From NCBI GenBank assembly GCA_010093605.1, contig MU004190.1, forward strand, positions 992,001 through 1,056,000: DNA of 64,000 nt, given 5' to 3'. Source of the DNA: Lophium mytilinum (taxonomy: Eukaryota; Ascomycota; Dothideomycetes; Mytilinidiales; Mytilinidiaceae). A program made the position numbers and the translations under genes. This document shows, piece by piece, positions 10,392-20,628 of the stretch. The first letter of the stretch is position 1, and each line of letters begins with the position of its first letter. A model generated the notes under the pieces. The model searched no databases, was not told the origin of the DNA, and was given only the letters and a program-made list of their open reading frames with translations.

Positions 10392-12002
10392 ATGTCACTA
10401 CGCGTCGCCCCGACCCGCGCCGCCCGCGCCCTTTCCCTCCTTCGCACAGTACAATACACGCACCCACCCTCGTGTCCCTGTCACTCGAATCCAGGACACC
10501 ACCATGGCCCTTCCACCAATATCATAAACGTAGCGAAGCGCTCGCTAGCTACCCCGCTCGATGCGAGCCAGCAAAAAGAGTACGCGTTTGAGATGGCGGC
10601 GAGTAGTATACGGTTCGGAGCAGGTTGCACGAAAGAAGTAGGGATGGATTTCAAAAATATGGGCGCGAAGAAGGTCATGGTGGTGACGGATAGTACGGTG
10701 AAGAAACTGGATGCTATGAGGCAGGTTGTGGAAGGATTGGAAGCCGAGGGGATAAAGTTTGAGGTCTTTGACGAGGTGAGGGTGGAGCCGAAGGATAGTT
10801 CGTGAGTACCGCTTTGTGGATTGAAGGTTGTTTATGGGGTTGGACGTGTGCTAATGAGATTATAGGATTAAGCAGGCGATTGCGGCTGCGAAACCCTATC
10901 AACCAGACGCTTTCTTAGCTGTTGGCGGTGGATCAGTAATAGACACTGCTAAGTTGATGAACTTGTACACCACCTTCCCTTGTACGTCCGCGTTACTTCT
11001 TCCCTTCCATACAACAAATTCAAGAAGATGTTCATCTGACCCATCCCAGACGCCGACTTCCTCGACTTCGTCAACGCCCCCTTAGGCAAAGGCTTTCCCA
11101 TAACCCGGGGTCTAAAACCCCTCGTCGCCGTCCCCACCACCGCAGGCACAGGCTCCGAAACCACCGGCACCGCCATCTTCGACCTCGTAGAAAAGCGCGC
11201 GAAAACCGGCATCGCGCACCGCAACCTCAAGCCCACCCTCGGCATATGCGACCCCATAAACACCCGCACCATGCCCTCTGCCGTCCACGCCTCCTCGGGC
11301 CTCGACGTCCTCTGCCACTCCCTCGAATCATGGACTGCAATCCCCTACTACGAGCGTACCCCTAGGCCCACCAACCCGATCAATCGCCCCGCGTACCAAG
11401 GCGCGAACCCCATTTCCGACATTTTCAGTTTGCAGGCACTGCGGAGTACGGTCAAGTACCTACCCCGCGCTGTAGCAGACCCAGATGACTGGGAAGCCCA
11501 GAGCCAGATGCTGCTCGCTGCCACGCTGGCCGGCGTCGGCTTTGGTAACGCAGGCGTGCATCTATGTCACGGCATGAGCTACCCCATCTCCGGCCAAAAC
11601 CCAGGTTATAAGCACGCCGGGTACGCCGTCGACGTGCCGATCATCCCTCACGGCGTCAGTGTTGCCGTCACCGCACCTGCAGTCTTCAAATTCACTGGGG
11701 CGTCGAATCCAGAACGGCATTTGGCAGCCGCTGAATGCTTCGGCGTTGATATTAGTCAAGTGAAGAAAGAGAGCGCTGGAGAGGTGCTGAGCGAAGCACT
11801 TGCGAACTTCTTAGTGAAGCTGGGAGATCAGCCGAGGGGATTGATGGCGCTGGGGTTCAAGAAGGAGCACATTTCGGGGCTGGTGGAGGGGACGATTCCG
11901 CAGGCGCGAGTGCTGATGCTGGCGCCGTCATTAGATGCGACGAATTTGGATGTGGAGAGGGAGCAGTTGACGAGGTTGTTTGAGGATGCGATGGAGTACT
12001 AA
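10392..12002 (+). CDS. Hydroxyacid-oxoacid transhydrogenase, mitochondrial (iron-type alcohol dehydrogenase family)
   Basis: Exons are 10392-10801, 10866-10981 and 11050-12002, giving 492 residues. The protein belongs to the Fe-ADH superfamily and aligns by motif with animal ADHFE1, which converts 4-hydroxybutyrate plus 2-oxoglutarate to succinic semialdehyde plus 2-hydroxyglutarate. The first ~50 residues are Arg/Ser/Ala-rich with few acids (MSLRVAPTRAARALSLLRT), as expected for a mitochondrial presequence. The dinucleotide motif GGGSVIDTAK and the PTTAGTGSE strand are intact. Metal-binding signatures GLDVLCHSLESW, HLCHGMSYPISG and PIIPHGVSVAVT supply the Asp/His ligands. The C-terminus is helical and complete. 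Introns are ordinary GT-AG. A broader iron-dependent alcohol dehydrogenase role is the alternative, but the presequence and insert pattern favour the transhydrogenase. Confidence 0.88.
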
Positions 12003-13747
12003 GCGATGGTGTACGGCGAAAGTGGGGGGAAGTGCTTTGTAAATACGTTGGCTAGAAAAAAGAAGGCACGGAAAGTTACTGAACATATACTTCAGAAAAG
12101 ATCAACGTTTTCTTCCATGAGATTGCAGTTTAGTCGGCGGGTCTCTCTTCTATGTTGGTAGGCAGTTGAGGAATACTGCGTGAATCGGTGTAACGGTCAC
12201 GTGATGCCTTTGAAAAGAGTGAATTGTTTATGATTTGAACACTGGATCTCGAATTATCTTACACCTTGATTCGACTGCAGTGGAGGTGACTAGAGATATG
12301 CCGTTTCAAAATTTCGCGCAAAGAGGCTGATCCACGTGATGGTTACAGAAGGAGTGAATGGCTTGTTATCCCTTGGCACTCGAGCTTTGAAATTTCCAAC
12401 CTGCTCTGACCACGGCAACAGTGACGGGAACGACCAGAAGCACGATCTCATTTCGCCCCATTTCCGCAGGATATCACAGTACCTAGCGTGTAGTGTGGAG
12501 TTGGAGAGGAGGATGATATATAGCAGAAGATGATGAAGAACATTGCGTTTGGAAAGTGTATATAGAAGATAGCGGGTGGTGTTTAACATTAACAGTGCTC
12601 GAAGAAGAGATAGTGGCAAGAGAAGACGATGATTAGAGCATTGAAATACGCCCGGACTATCTTTAGAAAGAGATCGTGATGATCATGAGAAACGGGGAGC
12701 AGGAAGCCACCGCAGCCACCATCGCGCAGTTCTTCCCTCTTTTTTGCACCCGCCTCCAGACCGCAGCACGCCATGGATACTGCTCATCTCCATTTTTAAT
12801 CCACCCCACTCATCAGATCGCCTGGTCGACATTTTAACCAGACCCAGAACCGGAACCTCCAATCAACCTGCCATTCCCAAACCCGCGACAGAAACGAAAG
12901 ATATACCCGCCCACCTCACCCCTCACGTGACAATCCCCAAAGTCACCTGCCCCACCCCCTTCCCACATCACGCATCACGCTTCACGCATCACACACATCA
13001 GCCAACGAATCCTCTACCGGTATCCATAAGCTGTAAATACATTAGACTAGACTGATCATCCCAATCCATCCCATCCATCCATCCATCCATTCCCAATCCT
13101 ACTCCTCCCATCTCATCTAAAATCTCCCATCACGCTCAATCTGTACAAAACCCGTATCCCACTCTTGCGCCCCCTATAACATCCCTAGGTCCAAGAGAAG
13201 CCCAAAGCCCAAAGCCCCAGAAGAAGAGAGGCCCGCCCGTGTTGGTAGGGGAAGGGGGAGGATATGAACGGAGCGAACTGGGTCGGGAGGGCAAAACCAA
13301 ACATTATCGTACAGAGAAAAGAAAGCCCCTAGCACACGACCGGGCGGTAGCGACAGCATTGAGAAGAAGAGAAGCCCGGAGCAGGCACAACATCGAGTCC
13401 TGCCCGCTTCAAAAACAAGACACGCAGACGTTAAAGTCTGAGTAAAAGGAGGAAAAAGCAGCGCTCGCTATGCATTCATGAGTGCGTATGTGTCCCCTTC
13501 CCAAAACGCATTTGCTTCCCAAAAGATACGCCATACCCGTCCCAAGCACGAAGACTTGGAAGAAAAACGAGGAAAAGAAACAGAGGACCAGGAAGAGGAA
13601 ACCGGTTACATATACAGTCTTGGAGGAAGGTAAACATAAAAGCTGTCCGTGTTGTGGTGGGGCGTAGAAGATAAATTTGATTTGATTTGATTGAATTGAT
13701 TAGGGTTAGATATTATACCCACCTAACTGACTAAAAACCCACTGGGG
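12003..13747. other. Long gene-free stretch between convergent genes
   Basis: This 1.7 kb region holds the 3' end of the transhydrogenase gene and, on the other strand, the 3' untranslated region of the Zds1-family gene. It contains CACGTG near 12198 and 12332, short frames without coding character, and a CCAT microsatellite near 13055-13095. I see no gene. Confidence 0.5.
13055..13095. repeat. CCAT microsatellite
   Basis: A run of CCAT units (catccatccatccatcc) with slightly degenerate edges, in non-coding DNA. Confidence 0.8.
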
Positions 13748-16700
13748 TTACCACATCTTGTTCTCTTCCGAGGGCGACTCGTCGTCGAACATGCCGTCCC
13801 CGTAGTACGGCGTTTGCGACGGTGGCGGCGACTTGCTCTGCGGAGTGTTGCGGGGTTGACCGAGGTAGTCCTGCCCGCTGGAGACGCTGTAGGAGTTTCC
13901 GTTCGAGTTACTGTGGGATTGCTGGGCTTGCTGAGAGTGTTGGGAGTGCTGGGAATTCTGAGATTGTTGAGATTGCTGAGAGCGTTGGGTGTGTTGTGAT
14001 GTGCGGGAGTCGGGCCTGGCTTGACCATGGCCTTCGTGGTCGGGGATCTCCTGGTTGCCCTGATCCTCCTGGGTGGCTGGAGTCTTTTTGTTTTCCGCTT
14101 GGTCTTGCTGCTGTTTGATGTTAGCCTGCGAACTATAATAGTAAAGGTGTTGTGTCGCCGTACCTGTTGATACCGCTGATACTGTGAGAACTCCTCAGGC
14201 TGGTCCTTCTTCTGCTGCTGCTGAGCTTGCCGTTGCTGCTGCTTTTGTCCAATCTGCATCTGCGGGTGCATCTGCTGGACCTTGGCAAGGTACGAGTACA
14301 TGAAGTTGCTAAGCAGGACCTGTGAATAGAGTTCTCGGCGGGGATTGGCAAGCTTGATGTGCGCCATCCGGTAGATAGCACGCTCCTCCATAATTGAGAA
14401 TCGCGTCCAGTTGTAGTCGATGTCGGGCTTGAGAATCCGTGGCGGTGGTTCTGGCGACAGTCCACGCATTGAGCTTCCCTTCTTGTGTGATGTTTCTTTC
14501 TCAGCCTTCTTTTTCTCGCCGCCAAATAGCGAGGAGAAAATCCCGCTCTTCTCCTTCTTAGTTTCTCCGCCAGATTTCCGCGTGCTCTCCTTCTTCCGTT
14601 CTTCCTCCAGCTTGAGGCTTTCTCGATCGATTACAATACTTTCACGTCCCTTCGATCCGTCGATCGAAGACTGAAGCACGTCGAGACGGGTGTTATCATG
14701 AGACTTGTCCACCGCCTTGCTAGCCTTGATTTTAGCCTTTCTAGCAGCCTCTTCCTTCTCTTTCTGTTCGCGTTCTCTCTCCTTCTGCTTATCTTCGCCA
14801 CCCAACAGCCACCCCCAACTCGTCTTCCTCGACCCACCTTCAGAGTCCTTTTTGTCTTTCGATTTCTTGTCAGGCTTCTTCTCCTTCTCATCATTAAAGG
14901 TTGGGATGAAGGACAACGAATCGGTGCGAGTGCTTTGATTTCCGGGTAGTGGGGAGGGATGCGAGGCCATGTCCTCGATTGTACGGTTGTCAGTCTTGAT
15001 AGGAGGGGTCCCTGTGCGATGCATGGGAGGCCTTGCAGGTTGCTGTCTCGGTGGGTGTAGTTGACGAGGCGGCGGCGCTTGAGATTGAACAGGGCGAGGT
15101 TGATGAGCTTCGCGGGAGGAGCTTCTTTCTGGCAATTGCAAAGATGATGTCCTTTGCGGTTCCTGGGGCGGGGGCGGTGTTTCGATTATTTGCGGGACGG
15201 ACTGAGGCGCTGTATAGCCGGGTAGCGGTGCTGTAGTACGGCCATTCGACGCAATTCGAGAGTGGAAAGGTTTGGTCGGAGGCGACTTTCTTGATTGCGG
15301 CTCTGGCTCTTGCTCGGGTATAGATTTAGTGGTGAGAGGTTGCTGGAAGGGTTGGTCTTCAGAAGATTTTCGTAAAGGTGGCGTTATAGGAGGCGATCGT
15401 TTCCGGCCAGGGCGTGAGAAGTTCTCTACGGTTTCTGGCCGTAGATGTATTGGCTCCGTTTGAACTCTCGAGAGTCCTATAGTAGGCAGGTCTGGGTGTT
15501 TATTGTGCGTTGGGGAAGACACGGGCGACTCCTCCGTATCAGTTTCTGACTGTCGTCCAGCCATCCGTCTTGAGAATGGCACCCGTTCCCCCTTTCGAAG
15601 ACTGCCACGCCGATAGTTTGTTCTCGTCGATCTTTTCAGAGTTGGCTGGCCAGCTGACTTTGGTGGTAGAATCGGCATGTCCTCGCTCGTTAGCTCAATG
15701 CCCGAATCCGTAGAGGTACGAGCCGCTGAGTCAATGCTCATCCGGCGCATCATCGAGCTCGGATCCTCGACCAGCTGTTCCAGCTCTTGCAAATCAGCCA
15801 AAGGCGTGCTTCCTTCGCCTTTTATCTTCTCAGATCTTTTTCTCTCCAGTCTGTCCGCCCCATCCCGGTAGTTATTTGGTCCGTCGACCTGGCGCGAGAG
15901 CATCGACTTCTTTCTTTTTAAAGATCCAGACCCTGATCCTGAGCGGCCTATACTATCGGGAGACAGCGAATCTTCTCCGCCAGACCTCCGCCTTATCTTA
16001 TCAACCTTCTCTTCAATAAACGTCTTGAACTCTTTCGGTGCTAGTTCAGGATGCAACCTTGCAGGAACCCAGAACAACTTCGACGGGTCTTCATCGTCAG
16101 TGAAATTGGGTGGAGCAACGGAAGGAACGCTGAATCCAGAGGAGAACGAGGGAAGATCGGGGTCCGAAGCATTTACGTCCATTGACATTCGCCGTATCGC
16201 TTGCAAATTACTCAACTCCTGTGCCACCGCAGCCGGACTCGACTCGTAATCTATGTCATTTAGGGGGAACTGTTGGTTGGCGGTGTCCGAGTTGGTTCGG
16301 CTCAGAGCGGGTGGTGAGAGCGGGCTGGGTTCGTTCTCGCGTCCGAACGACGAGCTGCGGGTGGACAGCATCTTGGGCCTTCCATTGACCTGCGCTGGGG
16401 GTGTCCTCTCATTCGATTGTGTAAGGCTGAGCGGGGACCGTGGTGGTGAGCTGCGGGCAGCGTCGAAGGACGGGGGAGCGGTCTCGAGGGACTCGCCGAG
16501 GGGGGAGGATATGAAGCTCAGCGGACGCGAGTCGCGCTTTGGCACGTAGTCATCTTCGTCGCCGTACAGGTCGCCGATGGCCTCGGTGACATGGTGATTG
16601 TCGTCGCTGATGGAGATCTGCGGAGCATGGCCGCGCCTAGCCTGATACATGAGCTCAAGCTCTCGTGCTCGAGTAGCGGACTGGGAAGAAGCAGGCAGGA

Positions 16701-16866
16701 TTAGCACTCGAATTCTGTAGAGGGGCAGCAGGCGCTGGGGAGTGGTGCGGTGTGACTTCCGGCTCAGGGCAAGTGAACAGGTATGGTATGCGGAGGGCAA
16801 TGGGGGCATGGAGCGGTGGTGATCACGGCGTGCAGTGTCGCAGTCGCGGGTTGGGCTCACCTGCAT
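13748..16866 (-). CDS. Zds1/Zds2-family protein
   Basis: Zds proteins regulate PP2A-Cdc55, cell polarity and mitotic exit in yeast through a conserved C-terminal domain. Exons are 16861-16866 (only ATG CAG), 14164-16680 and 13748-14110, giving about 961 residues. The 180-base first intron (16681-16860, gtgagc...cccag) is inferred because it joins MQ directly to SATRARELELMYQARRGHAP. Most of the protein is Ser/Pro/Arg-rich and probably disordered, with many basic-Ser clusters suited to kinases. A KKEKSGIFSSLFGG basic stretch precedes the Zds C-terminal domain at about residues 755-805 (DYNWTRFSIMEERAIYRM, then LYSQVLLSNFMYSYLAKVQ). A Gln/Ser-rich tail follows and ends EENKMW. The domain is complete and the family call is firm; which yeast paralogue it matches cannot be said. 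Confidence 0.88.
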
Positions 16867-17750
16867 TCCTCACGGCGAGGGTGCTGCCACAGCGAGGGCG
16901 CAGCAGATCTGGGGGGCTCCGGGCAGCGGGAGGGTATGGCATCGAAGGGCTCGTGGTGTCGAGAATAAGAATAGAGGAGGGCCCTCTGCTTGCAATGCCA
17001 GGGGAGGAGAGGTCGATGTCCAAGGTGCTCGGCGCGTTCGCTAAGGCCGACCGGGAACAACGGCGGCGGGACGCTTCAAAAACGCGAGATGGCCGTGGGG
17101 AAGGGGCCTGGCTCGGGGAAGGCCACTCTTCAATTGCTGCAGTATTGGCGATGCTGTTAGGCCAGCAGCGTGGGCAGTCTTCACTGGCTTCACGCAGAAC
17201 AAGCGACGAGACGGCGCAATCAAGGCAAGCTTCACCACCCAGCCTGCTCAACAACATGATCAACCCCTCCTCAGGTTCATCCTTGCACGAGCCGCTCCAA
17301 TTCGGACGACAACGCTGATGCCCTCTATGCGGCCTCCGTTCTAGGGCCCCTATCGCATCTATGGCCAGCCCCTTTCAACTTCATCGATATCACTTGCAGC
17401 GTCATAGGTCTACTATCTAAGCGCCGTGCGTTGAAGCGCCCAGATACCGTTTATGTACCCATTCACACCAGCCACCGTCTAGTCTCCGCGTGGCGCCCTT
17501 GGCGAGCTCCAAAAAGGTTGACGAGAGGACGCCGCATGCAGCCAAAATAGAATCAACTCGTCAGGTCACATGGAGAACTTAAGAAGGCACAAAGCCCTCG
17601 AGAATTGCACGTGCAGGGAGGGCAAAGCGACCCCACCCCTTGCTCATACTGCCATGGGCTACTCTTGGAGGCGAGTTATTATATATTACACTTTATCAGT
17701 ATCCAGTTGTCTCATCCAGGACCCTGTCGGCCTGCTAACCAACGCCATGT
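16867..17750. other. Upstream region of the Zds1-family gene
   Basis: GC-rich region between the start of the Zds1-family gene and the 3' end of the Miro gene. It carries long overlapping frames on both strands (plus 16752-17318, minus 16823-17263). The minus-strand frame covers the Zds1 start codon in another frame, so it could be a 5' leader with an overlapping upstream ORF. None resembles a known protein. Confidence 0.4.
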
Positions 17751-19698
17751 CTACGCCGCAGCGGACAGATTTCGCTTCAAAATCACTATAGACACTGCCG
17801 CTACGCTGACAATTGCGGCCAGCGCAAGGTACAGATTCGTGCGGTCGACGGGTTCATCGTCCAGCTTCGGAAACGCTGTCGATGGGTGCGTGGCGCTTTC
17901 GGCCAGCTGAAGCCGTGTCAGTGAGGCAAATACGACAGTGTAACGGGACACTTACGTGGACAAACAGCTCTGAGATGCTGCCCCAGGTTGCACTGACATG
18001 CAGTGGCGCTGCCATGTTCAATGCGCTGGTGTACTCGTCTGGCTGCTGCTCGCACCGCTGCATTGTCTTGTCCTGGTCGGCTTTGAGCGCAGTGTAAACT
18101 GCGGGTAGGAAGTCCAGCTGTGGGAACTTCTTCCTCAGCTCTACGATATGAGCGAAGCTATCGGGCTCGCTGGAGTCGTATGTGTAGCACAGGAGATCGC
18201 AGGCGTCGAGCTTGGCCTGGTTCTCTAGTATTGCTGGCTCTAGCTCACCCAGTTCCTCAAGGATCAGGTAGCACTGCTTGCCTCCTTTTAGCTCGACACT
18301 GTTCACTGCAGTTCGAGGCTTGATAGTTGGGTGGTAGGTTTGGCTGAATGGTCTGTTGAGGAATGCGGACAGCAGCGAGCTTTTCCCACTCCCTCCGGCC
18401 CCTATCACGTAGCACTTGAAGACGTTCCGCTCGACTCTCCCTGGCTTGTTGCGCCTCTTGCGTGCTTTGGTGACCTTGAGTGCCGCAGTCGTGCCTCCTC
18501 TATCAGTGCTTTCGAATCCAAGATATGCGAGGTATTCTAGAGTCGTCTTGGGTTCTTCAAAAGTCGTCATGCTCCACTGAGCCAGCCAGCCCTGGAGAGT
18601 GATATAGCCAGCTTCGTTCCGTACGGTACATGAGGGGAAGGCAGAGTCAACCCAGGAAGGGGGGATTCCTGGGGTGGGGTTGAATAGGGCCTTGAGCTCC
18701 GAGTTGTTCAATCCGCCATCGTTGTCCTTGTCGAAGAGCAGGAATAGATCCACGAAAAATCGATATCCAGTGGGGCTTAGTTCTGCGGAGGAGTACTGAG
18801 GCACGTCGAACTTGGGTCGCAGGAAGGTGTCCTTCAAGCTTAGACTATCCGTGTAGTGGAACTTCCTCAAAATTATCCAAATAGTTTCATGGCGGCCCTT
18901 CTCCGCAAAAATCTTGTTGAGTACCAGGAACCCCTTCTCATCTATTCCCTCGTCACTCGCGGACTGTGGCGCAAACCGCTGTATTGATTGTTTGATATTG
19001 CGGAGGTCGTCGTCTCCTAACGGCTTCTCAAAGCACTTCATCTGGAAATCGTGGATCTCGGTGTCGTTCAGGTATCCGTCCTTATCTTTGTCACAGAGAT
19101 GGAATACGCGCTGGAGAGCGGACACGGCCGCAGGCTTTAGCGCAGCTTCCTTTGCATCGTACAGCGGAGCTATGGGATGCGTGACAGCTTTTTGGCAGAG
19201 GAAGAAGACCTCGTTGATGTTGTGGTGCTCCTTGGCGCTCGTTCGTATGCACGAATCAATCTCTTTGAACTCGTTCATGACCGGCACCATCTCATCCGAC
19301 ACTACTTGCGACGTTGTTCCACTGGACTGGAGGTCTGATTTGTTTGCGCATAGCACCACCGGCACATTTACACCCACTGTGCGGAAGTAGGGCATCCAGA
19401 ACAGCGCAACCCTCTCATAGCTGTAGTGGTCCGAGTAGACTAAGAGTATCACATTCGATTTCCGCAGCTCCTTCCTCAATGTATGGCGCTCATGTACTAG
19501 TGCAGAGGTGTCGACAATGGTGGTGGTAACATTATCGGGCGTGCCTAGAGTCGGCGGGAGGGTTACTTGGGGGAGGACAGGCTGGATTTTGGCCGTGACG
19601 AAGACATCTTTGACTAGCGAGGTGATAATGGAGCTTTTTCCGACTCCTTCATCACCACAAACACAGATCCGGACTGTGTCGGCGGACGAGTTAGCCAT
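17751..19698 (-). CDS. GEM1: Mitochondrial Rho GTPase Miro
   Basis: This tail-anchored outer mitochondrial membrane protein controls mitochondrial distribution and is a regulator of ER-mitochondria contact (ERMES). Exons are 17956-19698 and 17751-17906 with a 49-base intron, giving 632 residues, the usual size for the family. The start [14 protein letters not shown] was chosen because homologues begin there; an in-frame Met exists at 19761. The first GTPase domain has the P-loop [11 protein letters not shown] and CANKSD. Two EF-hands follow ([12 protein letters not shown] and [12 protein letters not shown]). The second GTPase domain has [11 protein letters not shown]. The C-terminal exon encodes a hydrophobic anchor ([19 protein letters not shown]) with a short basic tail. 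Everything needed for function appears present. Confidence 0.95.
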
Positions 19699-20628
19699 GG
19701 CGTGATAGAGGCGGGAGATCAAGCTGGAGAGTGTGTACCTGTCGCCATGCTTGGGAGGCATGTTTAGAGCATCTCCTAGAAGTTAGTGCAGGTGGAACGG
19801 GTGAATGGGTAAGTGCCACTGGTGAATGAAGCTCGAGTGTTTGCGACAAGGTGATGGGAGGGAGGGGTGCAGCACAGGGCTGGCACTGCGTTGTCTTTTC
19901 GGCTGGGGTAAAATGCAGCGCCTGGCTAGGGCCCCTTGCGCTTAAAGTGGCAGCGTTCGAATGCATGCACAGTTATATCCTGGCATTGCTCCGAACAAAC
20001 GGTAGACACACTCCTACACTGATACGCACACCATCCTAGCACTGCTTGAGGTTCTCCAGTGCAGTATCAAAAGTTGCAAGGCGACAATCTCGGCAGCGTG
20101 ATCGCGCCCGGGCCAGCTCCGACGGTGAGTGCCACTTTGTATTCAGGGCGCCTGTCAAGCACGTGCCCGCATCGGCGCTCGGTGAAGAGGCCGTTAGGCC
20201 CGCTGGATTGGTTTGCGGGAGCTGTCAATATTTGGAAGCTGGGAACAACGCCGGGGTTGTATTTGATATCAGAAAGTGGCGCTTCTCTGGCCCCGGAGAG
20301 GTTACACCTTCAACGGCGGTCCTTCTCCGCACACGCTCCAAGTTCCGGCAGCAATCTTCCACCAAGAGCGGCCTCGACGTCGACACCAAGTGGGCATCCT
20401 TCGTATATTAGCCGCAACTCGGGGCCCTCTGCGGCGCATGCGGACCCTCGACGACACCTCATCCTCCCCATACCCCACATTCCCAGGCCTCCTCCTGTCG
20501 CATTACCCCATGGTCCTGCACACATCGTCGCCAGCATTGGCCCAGCCGCGTGGATAGCAAAGAGCGAGGAAACAAGTGTCGCGACTCACAACCACGGTTC
20601 CTGAGCGCCGCGCCGAGCTTCGATCGCT
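19699..20628. other. Divergent promoter region between Miro and CreC
   Basis: This 930-base region separates divergently transcribed genes. An open frame at 20059-20604 (plus) is GC-rich and low in complexity and overlaps other frames; I regard it as leader or chance. No RNA gene was recognised. Confidence 0.45.

Noticed and set aside
14133-14949. Several frames antisense to or in other phases of the Zds1-family gene
   Set aside because: Shadows of the biased codon usage of the long Ser/Arg-rich protein.
16752-17318. 188-codon plus-strand frame overlapping the Zds1-family start region
   Set aside because: GC-rich DNA has long frames on both strands here; no motif, and it overlaps the first intron and leader of the well-supported minus-strand gene.
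19699-19761. Upstream Met at 19761 as the Miro start
   Set aside because: The extra 21 residues have no counterpart in the family; the Met at 19698 gives the usual [17 protein letters not shown] start.
20059-20604. 181-codon frame between Miro and creC
   Set aside because: Low-complexity composition, overlapping frames in other phases and on the opposite strand, and position in a divergent promoter.
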